A DNA stretch of 64,000 nucleotides from positions 510,159-574,158 of the forward strand of contig JACYFD010000003.1 of NCBI GenBank assembly GCA_014803435.1, given 5' to 3'. The position numbers and the translations under genes were made by a program. The DNA comes from Cellulosimicrobium terreum (GTDB taxonomy: Bacteria; Actinomycetota; Actinomycetes; Actinomycetales; Cellulomonadaceae). Below the pieces are notes generated by a model. That model did no database searches. It saw only the letters and a list, made by a program, of their open reading frames with translations, and had not been told where the DNA came from. Positions within the stretch are counted from its first letter, which is position 1. Each line of letters begins with the position of its first letter. Below, in pieces: positions 18,219-26,119 of this stretch.

Positions 18219-19736
18219 TCAGTACGCCCCTGTGCCCTTCACGACGGCCCGGGCGGTCCGCGCGAGGATCAGGAAGTCGCCGAACACCGTCCAGTTCTCG
18301 ACGTAGTAGACGTCGAGGCGCACGCTCTCCTCCCAGGAGAGGTCGGAGCGCCCGCCCACCTGCCAGAGACCGGTGAGGCCGGGCTTGACGAGCAGTCGGC
18401 GCCGTACGTCCGACTCGTACCGGCTGACCTCGCTCGGCAGCGGCGGGCGTGGACCGACGAGGCTCATGTCGGCGCGCAGGACGTTGAAGAGCTGGGGCAG
18501 CTCGTCGAGCGAGTAGCGGCGCAGCACGCGCCCGACGCGGGTGACCCGCGGGTCGTCGCGCATCTTGAACAGCAGACCGGAGCCCTCGTTCGCGTCGGCG
18601 AGCGCGACGACGTCGTCGTCCGCGTGCACCCGCATGGAGCGGAACTTGAACATCCGGAAGGTCCGACCGTTGCGCCCGACGCGCTCCTGGCGGTAGAACA
18701 CCGGGCCGCGGCTCGTGAGCCGCACCGCGAGCGCGACCGCGAGGAGCACGGGCAGCAGCACGAGCGTGAGCAGCGCGGCACCCACCCAGTCGGTGACCGA
18801 CTTCACGACGAAGCGGGGCCCGGTGAAGCGCGGCGCGTCGACGTGCAGCAGGGCGACGGTCTCCGCGGGGGTGATGGTGATCCGCGGACCGGCGACGTCG
18901 GTGAGCTCCGCGGTGAGCATGAGGTCGACGCCGGAGGGCTCCAGCTCCCAGCCCAGACGACGCACCACGTCGGCCGTGATGGTGTCCGACCCGGACACGG
19001 CGACCACGTCGGCCCCGACCCGGGTCGCGACGTCGCCGGCGTGGCGCAGCTCGCCGAGGACCGGCACGCCCCGGATGGCCTCACCGTCGGTGACGCCGCC
19101 CGTGGGTACGCACACGCCGACGACGCGGTAGCCGGACTCGGCGCTGTCGTTGAGATCCCGGATGAGACGCTCGGCCTGCTCGCGGTGCCCGATGGCGAGG
19201 ACGGCCGAGCGGGCCCGACCCTGCGCGCGCTCGCGGTGCAGCCACTGGCGCCACGCGTAGCGGCTGGCCAGGAGGCCGGCGAGGCCCAGGGGGAAGGCGA
19301 AGGCGAGATAGCCGCGCGCCTCCGGGAACTGCAGGAGGAACGCCAGGACCGCGAACAGGGCGAACAGCCGCCACGACGCGTCGAACACCCGGTGGTACTC
19401 GGTGGGCCCCCGGCCCATCACGCGCGGGTCGCGCGTGCGGCCCAGCACGAGAGAGATGAGCCAGGCGCCGCCGATCAGCACGCTCAGGGCGGAGTACGGC
19501 AGCCCGTAGTTCACGCGACCGCTCTCGGTGAGCGCCGGCTCCCAGCGCAGGAAGTACGCGACCGTCACGGCGAGGACAACGGCCGCGGAGTCGGTCGCGA
19601 GCAGCCTGCGCCGGTAGCTGACGTCCCAGCGCGGCGCGGCGAACGCCGCGCGTGCGGTCCGCAGCCGGGAGGCCCGCGACGTCGTCCACAGGGCCCGGAG
19701 CCGGAGGCGCGTGTCTTGCGCGATCCCTAGCGACAC
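18219..19736 (-). CDS. Polyprenyl glycosylphosphotransferase (WbaP/WcaJ-like)
   Basis: 505 residues. The first 290 or so hold about five membrane helices and a Rossmann-like segment (ERLIRDLNDSAESGYRVVGV). After a further helix, the C-terminal 200 residues form the bacterial sugar transferase domain: FYRQERVGRNGRTFRMFKFR, then DELPQLFNVLRADMSLVGPR and KPGLTGLWQVGGRSDLSWEE. It moves a sugar-1-phosphate from a nucleotide sugar to undecaprenyl phosphate, initiating exopolysaccharide assembly. GGAGG is placed 7 nt before the GTG at 19734-19736. The upstream gap carries three consecutive palindromes. Confidence 0.92.
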   Translation of the reverse strand: MSLGIAQDTRLRLRALWTTSRASRLRTARAAFAAPRWDVSYRRRLLATDSAAVVLAVTVAYFLRWEPALTESGRVNYGLPYSALSVLIGGAWLISLVLGRTRDPRVMGRGPTEYHRVFDASWRLFALFAVLAFLLQFPEARGYLAFAFPLGLAGLLASRYAWRQWLHRERAQGRARSAVLAIGHREQAERLIRDLNDSAESGYRVVGVCVPTGGVTDGEAIRGVPVLGELRHAGDVATRVGADVVAVSGSDTITADVVRRLGWELEPSGVDLMLTAELTDVAGPRITITPAETVALLHVDAPRFTGPRFVVKSVTDWVGAALLTLVLLPVLLAVALAVRLTSRGPVFYRQERVGRNGRTFRMFKFRSMRVHADDDVVALADANEGSGLLFKMRDDPRVTRVGRVLRRYSLDELPQLFNVLRADMSLVGPRPPLPSEVSRYESDVRRRLLVKPGLTGLWQVGGRSDLSWEESVRLDVYYVENWTVFGDFLILARTARAVVKGTGAY

Positions 19737-19806
19737 GTGTCCACCTCCGAAGATTCACCATGTCCGTACGGCGACTCATACTATGGCCGCCCCTGACGGC
19801 CGAACC

Positions 19807-19851
19807 GAGAATTCTCCGGTTTCACCCGGGTGAGATGGAATCGAGATTCCA
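19807..19851. promoter_or_regulatory. Three consecutive palindromes in the glycosylphosphotransferase upstream region
   Basis: GAGAATTCTC (19807-19816), TCACCCGGGTGA (19822-19833) and TGGAATC-GA-GATTCCA (19836-19851) are all perfect dyads within 45 bp. They lie 70-115 nt before the transferase start, in the 381-nt gap 19737-20117. The rest of that gap is comparatively AT-rich and shows no gene I can support. Confidence 0.5.
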
Positions 19852-20117
19852 CCGTGACCTCAGGGGCAGCGATCCGCGCCGTTCCGCCGTTCTGCGATCC
19901 CGTGAGTCGTGACGGGAATCAATTGGACAGTCGTCCATGTGTGGACCTCGGAAACGATGCACCCATCGGTGCGCACACGTGTCCAACGGTCCTTCGCGGC
20001 CAGCCTCGTGGGGACTCGTCCGACGGCCCCATGTCGTACTTACACCATCAGAGACACCGTGCGCTGCTCCTCATGACGCGACGAACGGGTGAAAAGTGCT
20101 GCGGCTACGATGTCGAC

Positions 20118-20390
20118 GTGTCCTCGATCGTCGCCCTGCTGCTGCACCCCGAGCTGCGCAGACCCCTCCCAGCACCGGTGCGGGTCGACCTGCGCCGCGT
20201 GATCCTGGCCGGGATCGGCGCCTGGACCGCCGCGCTCGTCGTCGCGGCCGTCCTGCTCGCGACCGGCGCCGTGGGCGTCCGCGGTGTCGCGACGTGCGGG
20301 GCCGGGATCGTCCTCGGCCTCCTCGGGCTCGCCTGGGAGCGCGTGAACCGGAGCAGCTACCGTCCCGGGGGCTCCGGCACCGAGGGCTGA
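20118..20390 (+). CDS. DUF2530 family membrane protein
   Basis: 90 residues. SIVALLLHPELRRPLPAPVRVDLRRVILAG is the conserved opening of this small actinobacterial family, followed by two membrane helices (IGAWTAALVVAAVLLATG and AGIVLGLLGLAW). The GTG at 20118 gives the usual short N-terminus; an in-frame ATG at 20073 would add 15 residues. It overlaps the 3' end of the convergent Hsp90-like gene by 34 nt. Function unknown; the family clusters with the neighbours seen here. Confidence 0.8.
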   Translation: MSSIVALLLHPELRRPLPAPVRVDLRRVILAGIGAWTAALVVAAVLLATGAVGVRGVATCGAGIVLGLLGLAWERVNRSSYRPGGSGTEG

Positions 20391-23300
20391 GCGTCCCAGG
20401 CCGTCATGGCGACCTCGAGGTCGACGAGCCCGGGCCGGCTCAGGAGCGCGGCCACGACGCGTCGGCTCGCGAAGTCCCCCGCCGCCGCAGCGAGCGCGTC
20501 GGCGAGAGAGTCCGTGTCCGTGGCGTGCACCCGGGCGCCCGCCCCCCGACCCACGACCCACCACGGCACGACCGTGCCCCGCACCCGCACCTCACGGTGC
20601 TCGAACCAGACCTCGGGGACGGACCGCAGCACGCGGGCCGCGACGGCCGGGACCGGGGTCGGCACGCCGGCGTCGTCCGGCTCCGGCGCCGTCCCGGCGA
20701 CCACCGGCAGGTCGAGCAGGTCCGCGACGGCCTCGACCAGACCCGGGGGCGCCGGGACCACGCACCGCAGCGGCGCCCACATCGGGTCCGGGGCAACCAC
20801 GAGATCCTCCGCCGCGACCGCCCGCACCCCGTCCGGTGCGAGCGCAGGCAGCCGGACGGGGGCCGGGTCGAGCTCCTCGCCCGCGGCCGCGAGGTCGGCG
20901 AGCGCCCGCCACAGCACCACGGCGTCCTCGGCCCGGACCGCGGAACCGACGTCGTCGACCCGCTCGAGCACCTCCGGCCAGCCCTGGGGCTCGAGGTCGG
21001 TCAGCCCATCGACACCGCCGATCGCCGCGAGCACCCGGTCGTCGATGTCCTCGGCCGCCTCCACGACCGCGCGCGGCGGGGGGCCGAACCACGGGAGGTC
21101 GCCGGTCGTGAACGGCGCGTCCAGCTCCCCGCGCAGCCACCACGCCGTGTACGACGGCGCACCGTGCCGGTCACGAGACGAGCCCGTCGCACCTTCCCCG
21201 CGCACGGGGTCGAGCAGCGCGCGGCGCAGCGCCGGCTCCGTCGCGAGCCGCGACAGCACGACGGACCACGCGTCGTCGTCCACCGCGTCCAGGTCCGCGA
21301 CCGCGGGCACGTCCCCCACGTACACGCCCGGCCCGAGGACCGTCGCGAGGTGCTCCAGGTAGCCGTCCCAGTCCGACAGCCACCCGGCGGGCTCGTGCTC
21401 CGCCAGCCCGACCGTCTCCCCCGCGACGGGTGTGACGACGTCGCGCACGACGTGCACGGCGAGCCCGGTCACGGCGCCGAGCGCTCGCAGGGTCTCGAGG
21501 CCCCAGCGGTCGACGACGTCCGGCGCGACCACGTCGAGGCCGGTGAGCACGTCGTGGGCCCACGTCCCCTCGAGCACGCAGCCGCGGACCGCGACGAGCT
21601 CACCTCCCGTCGTCGAGACGGGCAGCTCGCCCCACCAGAACGGCAGCGGGACGTCCCCGTGCCCGTCGGCCACGACGTCCTGGACGAGGCCGAGCAGCGC
21701 GTCCGTGGCCGGGTCGTCCCCGTCCTCTGCCGCACGCGCCGCCGCGAGGACGCGTTCACGCAGCGCCGGCTCCGCGACGACGCCGTGCAGCCCGACCGTC
21801 CGCGCCCCCAGCCGGCCGAGCGCCGGGTGGGACGCCCGGGGGTCCACGACGCGCAGCCCCAGGTCGGTGAGCCGCCTCGCCGCGCCGGGCGCCGTGGACT
21901 CGTCGAGGACCAGCAGACCGCGGACGCCCCGAACCGCGCGACCGTCGGCGAGCAGGACCGGGAGCGCGGCGGCCGCCTCGCGCACCTGCGCGTCGAGCAG
22001 GTGCGGCGCCAGCGCCGCGTAGAGGTCGCGGAGCCGTGCGGGATCCGCGGGGATCGCGAGGCCCTCCACGACGTCCGCGAGGTCGAGCACCTCGACCCCG
22101 AGGGTGCGCGCCACCGGCAGCAGGCCCGCGGGGACGTCGACGAGGTGCGCGACCCCGAGCGCCGTCCGCGCCGCCGGGTCCGCACCGACCGGGCCGGGCA
22201 GCACGCACGCCTGCGCCGGTGTGACGAGGGCCGCGCCGTCCGCCTCGCCCGCCGGGACGACCGCCAGCACAGGGGTGTGCGCGAGCGCGTCGAGCGCAGC
22301 CGCGCGGATCGCGGCGTCGAGCGCGCCGGCCGGCATGCCCGTCGGCACGAGACCGAGGACCCGTGGACCGAGGGCCGAGGCCTCGGCGGCCACGAGGCGG
22401 GCATAGGCACGACCCGCCTCCGCGGCGACCCCGTCGGCGAGCGGACCCGGCCGCACGTGCCGACGGGACGGGTCCAGGGGGAACGAGGCGAGGAGCAGCG
22501 CCGGGAAGGTCGACCGCTCGTCCGTCGGCGTCGGCGCGTGCAGGACCGGCGGTACCGGCAGGTCCCTGCCGTCACGTCGTCGCGCCCAGGTCACGGACCA
22601 GCGGGCCCGGCCGCGGTCCTCGACGGGGAGACCGGCGAGGACGTCCGGGGCGACGTCCCCCTCGGCACGGACCGTCCGCCAGCGTCGATCGACGTCGGCG
22701 AGCACGCGGCGGTCGTCGCCCGTCTCGACCGTGACCTCAGCGAGCGCCGGCAGTGCGAGGAGCAGGACGTCGTCGACCGCGTCGAGCTGCGCCCGCACGG
22801 CGGCGACCGCCGCGTCGTCGCGCAGCTCCAGCTCGACGAGCGTGTCCCACTCCTCCGCGGCACCGGGACCGTCGGGGCCGGGGGGCAGCTCCAGGCTGGT
22901 GGGGAACGGCAGCCGCAGGACGGGCAGCCGGTCGCCGCGGGACGCGACGATCTCCGCGAGGCCGGGCACGTCACGCACGAGCGCGTCGAGCGCGGTCCGC
23001 GTGCGCGTCAGGGACATCTCGACCGCGCGCTCCCCCGCACCGATCCGGACGACGTCGGCCACCGAGCGCAGCGCGGCGAAGCCGACGCCGAACCGGCCGA
23101 CGGCACCGGGACCGACATCGGGCCCGGCGGTACCTCCGGGACCGCGGCCGGGCTCGCGGGCGGGGTCGCGGTCGCGGTCGCGCGACGCGGCGGACGCGCG
23201 CATCGCCGCGAGCGACGCGACGCCGGTCGCGTCGAGCGGGTCTCCGGTGTTCGCGGCGCGCAGGACCCACGTGCCGCTCACGTCCGACGGCGCGTGCAGG

Positions 23301-23506
23301 CTCAGCCACAAGCGTCCCGGCCGACCGGCTCGCACGGCGGCGTCCGCCGCGTTCTGCGCGATCTCGACGACCACGCGGTCACGGTACGAGCCGTGCGCGT
23401 GGTCCTCCTCCGTGTTGGCGTCCTCGCGCAACCGCGTCGGCGAGGACGACCACGCCTCCAGCACCGAGCGCCGCAGCGCTGCCGTGCCGAAGACGTCGTG
23501 CGTCAC
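20357..23506 (-). CDS. Sacsin-type Hsp90-like ATPase protein
   Basis: 1049 residues. The N-terminal 250 or so form a GHKL/Hsp90-like ATP-binding domain as in sacsin: RDRVVVEIAQNAADAA (E and N of the N box), AANTGDPLDATGVASLAAMR (DxG-type box), and AVGRFGVGFAALRSVAD (lid glycines). The remaining 800 residues are Ala/Asp/Val-rich with no recognised domain. A chaperone-like ATPase role is inferred from the fold only. The start is the GTG at 23506, which overlaps the DUF3027 stop as GTGA; an upstream extension of the frame falls inside DUF3027 and is rejected. A low-complexity Asp/Arg/Gly insertion lies near residues 105-130. Confidence 0.8.
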   Translation of the reverse strand: MTHDVFGTAALRRSVLEAWSSSPTRLREDANTEEDHAHGSYRDRVVVEIAQNAADAAVRAGRPGRLWLSLHAPSDVSGTWVLRAANTGDPLDATGVASLAAMRASAASRDRDRDPAREPGRGPGGTAGPDVGPGAVGRFGVGFAALRSVADVVRIGAGERAVEMSLTRTRTALDALVRDVPGLAEIVASRGDRLPVLRLPFPTSLELPPGPDGPGAAEEWDTLVELELRDDAAVAAVRAQLDAVDDVLLLALPALAEVTVETGDDRRVLADVDRRWRTVRAEGDVAPDVLAGLPVEDRGRARWSVTWARRRDGRDLPVPPVLHAPTPTDERSTFPALLLASFPLDPSRRHVRPGPLADGVAAEAGRAYARLVAAEASALGPRVLGLVPTGMPAGALDAAIRAAALDALAHTPVLAVVPAGEADGAALVTPAQACVLPGPVGADPAARTALGVAHLVDVPAGLLPVARTLGVEVLDLADVVEGLAIPADPARLRDLYAALAPHLLDAQVREAAAALPVLLADGRAVRGVRGLLVLDESTAPGAARRLTDLGLRVVDPRASHPALGRLGARTVGLHGVVAEPALRERVLAAARAAEDGDDPATDALLGLVQDVVADGHGDVPLPFWWGELPVSTTGGELVAVRGCVLEGTWAHDVLTGLDVVAPDVVDRWGLETLRALGAVTGLAVHVVRDVVTPVAGETVGLAEHEPAGWLSDWDGYLEHLATVLGPGVYVGDVPAVADLDAVDDDAWSVVLSRLATEPALRRALLDPVRGEGATGSSRDRHGAPSYTAWWLRGELDAPFTTGDLPWFGPPPRAVVEAAEDIDDRVLAAIGGVDGLTDLEPQGWPEVLERVDDVGSAVRAEDAVVLWRALADLAAAGEELDPAPVRLPALAPDGVRAVAAEDLVVAPDPMWAPLRCVVPAPPGLVEAVADLLDLPVVAGTAPEPDDAGVPTPVPAVAARVLRSVPEVWFEHREVRVRGTVVPWWVVGRGAGARVHATDTDSLADALAAAAGDFASRRVVAALLSRPGLVDLEVAMTAWDAQPSVPEPPGR

Positions 23507-24348
23507 GCCTCGGGCTCGGGCTCCGGTGCGGACTCGTCGGCCGGGGCGGCCGCACGCAGCATCGAGACGATCTCGACGTGGAGCTCGTCGACGAGCGGGT
23601 CCGGTGCCGGCCAGTCGCTCGGTCCGGCCTCGACGTCCGTCTCGGAGTGAGCGCCGCAGCCGTGGTCCAGGCTCACGACCTTGCCGTCGTCGGGCGACCA
23701 CGCGTTGGCGCAGACCGCGAAGAGCTGTCCCAGGCTGCCCTGCAGCGGGACGAGGAACCCGCAGCTCCCGCACTCGGCGCCCGACGCGACCGCGCCACGC
23801 GCTGTCGGGCCGCGCGAACCGCGGTACCAGCGCTCGGCCGCCTCGTCGCGCCCCTGCGGCGACAGCACGCGGGCACGGGCGAGCGCCAGCTCGTCGATCG
23901 CGACCTCGTCCTGCTCCGTGTCCCCGGACGGGGTGTACCCCGGCTCCAGGCGCGGGTCGTCCGCGCGGAAGGGCAGCACGTCACCGGGGCCCACGTCGCC
24001 GGGGCGGAGCCGCTCCGCCCACGGGAGCCAACCCGGGGCGAGGAGGGCGCCGTCACCGGGCAGGAGCTCGACCTCGCACACCGTCGCCGTACGACCACGC
24101 GGGACGCGCGCGAGCGTCACCGTCCAGTGCCAGTCGCGGTAGCCGCGCATGGTGCACGCGAACCGGTGGGAGATGAGCCGGTCTGCCTCGGCGACCGTCC
24201 CCAGGTGCTCGCCCACGTCCTGCAGGTTCTCCGCGACCTCCTGCGCGGCGGCGCGCGCGAGGTCGACGGCGCCGGTCAGGACGGCGTCCCGGGCGGCGCG
24301 GGCGGACACGCCGCGGGCACGGTCGGCGGCAGCGGCGACGGTGGTCAT
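23503..24348 (-). CDS. DUF3027 family protein
   Basis: 281 residues. DAVLTGAVDLARAAAQEVA and the SHRFACTMRGYRDWHWTVTLAR block are hallmarks of this actinobacterial family. CGSCGF together with HGCGAH near the C-terminus could bind zinc. Ends in an acidic Pro/Glu tail. It is translated between the cold-shock gene (2 nt upstream) and the Hsp90-like gene (4-nt overlap), so the three proteins form one operon and may cooperate in protein or RNA quality control (inference). Confidence 0.85.
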   Translation of the reverse strand: MTTVAAAADRARGVSARAARDAVLTGAVDLARAAAQEVAENLQDVGEHLGTVAEADRLISHRFACTMRGYRDWHWTVTLARVPRGRTATVCEVELLPGDGALLAPGWLPWAERLRPGDVGPGDVLPFRADDPRLEPGYTPSGDTEQDEVAIDELALARARVLSPQGRDEAAERWYRGSRGPTARGAVASGAECGSCGFLVPLQGSLGQLFAVCANAWSPDDGKVVSLDHGCGAHSETDVEAGPSDWPAPDPLVDELHVEIVSMLRAAAPADESAPEPEPEA

Positions 24349-24350
24349 GC

Positions 24351-24734
24351 TCAGGCCTCGATCTCGTCCGCGACGGCGCGCAGGACGGCTGCGACCTTCG
24401 TCGCCTTGGGCTTCTCGGGGTAGCGCCCACGCCGCAGGCCGTTGCCGACCCCGTCGAGCTCCTTGATGAGGTCCTCGACGATGACGGCCATCTCGTCCGC
24501 GGAGCGCCGCCGTGTCTTGGCGACCGACGGCGCCGGGTCGAGCAGCTTGACCGCGAGCGCCTGCGGACCACGTCGGCCGTCGGCCACGCCGTAGTCGACG
24601 CGTGCGCCGGGCTTGGGTGCGGGCGCGCCCGCGGGAAGTGCGGACGCGTGCAGGAAGACCTCGCCGCCGTCGTCGTCGGCGATGAAGCCGAAGCCGCGCT
24701 CGGTGTCGAACCACTTGACCTTGCCGGTGGGCAC
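24351..24734 (-). CDS. Cold-shock domain protein with actinobacterial C-terminal extension
   Basis: 127 residues. PTGKVKWFDTERGFGFI is the first half of the cold-shock domain with RNP1 (KGFGFI-type), and EVFLHAS is RNP2. After residue 70 comes an extension specific to actinobacteria (RSADEMAVIVEDLIKELDGV). It binds single-stranded nucleic acid. The GTG at 24732-24734 gives the family length and has GAGG 5 nt away. First gene of the csp-DUF3027-Hsp90-like operon. Confidence 0.9.
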   Translation of the reverse strand: MPTGKVKWFDTERGFGFIADDDGGEVFLHASALPAGAPAPKPGARVDYGVADGRRGPQALAVKLLDPAPSVAKTRRRSADEMAVIVEDLIKELDGVGNGLRRGRYPEKPKATKVAAVLRAVADEIEA

Positions 24735-24841
24735 GTGGACCTCGTTCGTGCTCGTAGGGAACAGGACCCCCAGGCTACCGGCCGCACCGCACAGACGTCG
24801 CATCCGTTCCCCCGGCTCCGCGAACGCCCACCCGGGCGTCG

Positions 24842-24909
24842 CGAGATCGGCAGGTCGTCGCGAGATCGGTACCCCAGACTGCCGGTCTCGTTCGCACCTG
24901 CCGACCTCG
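24842..24909. repeat. 68-bp structured repeat, copy 1 (left of AbiEi-like gene)
   Basis: Four 12-nt arms separated by 7, 6 and 7 nt: CGAGATCGGCAG (24842), CGAGATCGGTAC (24861), CTGCCGGTCTCG (24879), CTGCCGACCTCG (24898). Arms 1 and 4 are complementary at 11 of 12 positions, and arms 2 and 3 largely so with G-T pairs, giving two nested stems. The copy at 26012 has identical spacing. The rest of the gap 24735-25030 shows nothing else I can support. Confidence 0.85.
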
Positions 24910-25030
24910 CTCCTCGACGGCCGCCACGGCACCGGAATCCTGGCCGTCCACAGGACACGTTCCGGGGCCGCCGTCCACAGCCAACGGTGCGGCGGCGGCG
25001 CCGTCCGAGCCCGCCCGCCAGCCTCGGACC

Positions 25031-26023
25031 ATGTCCCTCGACCGCGACCGTGCCGCCGACCGCCAGATCTTCCTCGCGCGCGAGCACCCGCCCGGCACGC
25101 CCGGTCAGGCCCTGCGCGACGGGACCTGGGAACGGGTGCGCCGCGGCGCCTACCGGACCCGCACCGCTCCGTCGTCGTCCCGTCCCGCGTCCGAGCGCGA
25201 GCTGGCGGTGGACCGGGCGCGCGCGCTGGGCCGCCAGCTCGGCACCGAGCACTCGTTGAGCCACACGACGGCAGCGCTCCTCCACGGGTTCCGGCTGTGG
25301 AGGACGCCCGTCGTCACCCACGTCGTGCAGTCCTACAACGCGTCGAGCAGGTCCGCGCGCGACGTCGCACGCCACCGGCTGCCCCTCGAGCCCGGCGACC
25401 TGGGCCGGGTCGGTGGGCTACGCGTCACCGCACCGGCACGCACGGTGGCCGACTGCCTGCGCCTGCTCCCCGCGCTGGACGGGCTCGTCCTCGCCGACTC
25501 CGCGCTCGCGGCGGGGGTGCGACGCGCCGACGTCCTCGCGGTGCTCGACCGCGCCCTGCCCGGGGCGCGCGGAGCGCGTCGCGCCCGGCACGTCATCCGG
25601 CTCGCCGACGCCGGTGCGGAGTCAGCGTGGGAGAGCTGGTTGCGCTACGTCGTGCTGCGCACCGGTCTCCCGCGTCCGACGACGCAGCTCCAGGTCGTGA
25701 CCTCGGTCGGACGCGTGCGCGCCGACGTGGGCTGGGAACGGTGGCGCCTGCTGCTCGAGTTCGACGGGCTCGTGAAGTACCGGACCTCGGGCGACGGGAT
25801 CGCGCCGGCGGCGGACCCCGGACGGGTCCTCGTCCAGGAGAAGCGACGGCAGGAGGCGCTCGAGCGCGAGCGCTGGCGGGTGCTGCGGTTCATGGCGTCG
25901 GACTCCGCCGCGTACGTCGAGGCGCAGGTCCTGCGTCGGATGCCGCCCGACGTCGTCCGCTCGTCGCGACCGGACCCGCTGCTGCCCCCGCTCCCCCGCA
26001 CCGGCACGCGCCGAGATCGGTAG
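25031..26023 (+). CDS. AbiEi-like protein with nuclease-like C-terminal domain
   Basis: 330 residues. The first half resembles AbiEi-type/type IV antitoxin proteins: an N-terminal winged-helix-like region around WERVRRGAYR, then SLSHTTAALLHGFRL and VTAPARTVADCLRLLPALDGL. From about 195, ESAWESWLRYVVLRTG, RVRADVGWERWRLLLEFDG and an alpha-helical end (ERERWRVLRFM) resemble the DUF559/Vsr-like PD-(D/E)xK endonuclease core, with Glu, Asp and Glu candidates. No AbiEii toxin gene is adjacent. Both flanks carry the same 68-bp repeat, and the right copy supplies the last three codons and the stop. It splits two conserved clusters, suggesting insertion. Function undetermined. Confidence 0.7.
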   Translation: MSLDRDRAADRQIFLAREHPPGTPGQALRDGTWERVRRGAYRTRTAPSSSRPASERELAVDRARALGRQLGTEHSLSHTTAALLHGFRLWRTPVVTHVVQSYNASSRSARDVARHRLPLEPGDLGRVGGLRVTAPARTVADCLRLLPALDGLVLADSALAAGVRRADVLAVLDRALPGARGARRARHVIRLADAGAESAWESWLRYVVLRTGLPRPTTQLQVVTSVGRVRADVGWERWRLLLEFDGLVKYRTSGDGIAPAADPGRVLVQEKRRQEALERERWRVLRFMASDSAAYVEAQVLRRMPPDVVRSSRPDPLLPPLPRTGTRRDR

Positions 26024-26079
26024 TGCGGCGCCAGATCGGCAGCTCGGTCGAACGATCTCGTGCTGGACTGCCGATCTCG
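26012..26079. repeat. 68-bp structured repeat, copy 2 (right of AbiEi-like gene)
   Basis: Same 12-7-12-6-12-7-12 architecture as the copy at 24842: CGAGATCGGTAG (26012, containing the gene's TAG stop), CCAGATCGGCAG (26031), CGAACGATCTCG (26049, degenerate), CTGCCGATCTCG (26068). Arms 1 and 4 pair along their whole length with one T-G pair. It could also act as the gene's terminator. Confidence 0.85.
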
Positions 26080-26119
26080 AGTCACCGGTCGTTTCCCACC
26101 CCCGCGTAACATCGAGCGG

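Noticed and set aside
20357-23773. Longer 1138-residue version of the Hsp90-like protein
   Set aside because: The extra N-terminal 89 residues are an Arg-rich translation of the DUF3027 gene in another frame; the GTG at 23506 gives a GTGA overlap typical of this genome.
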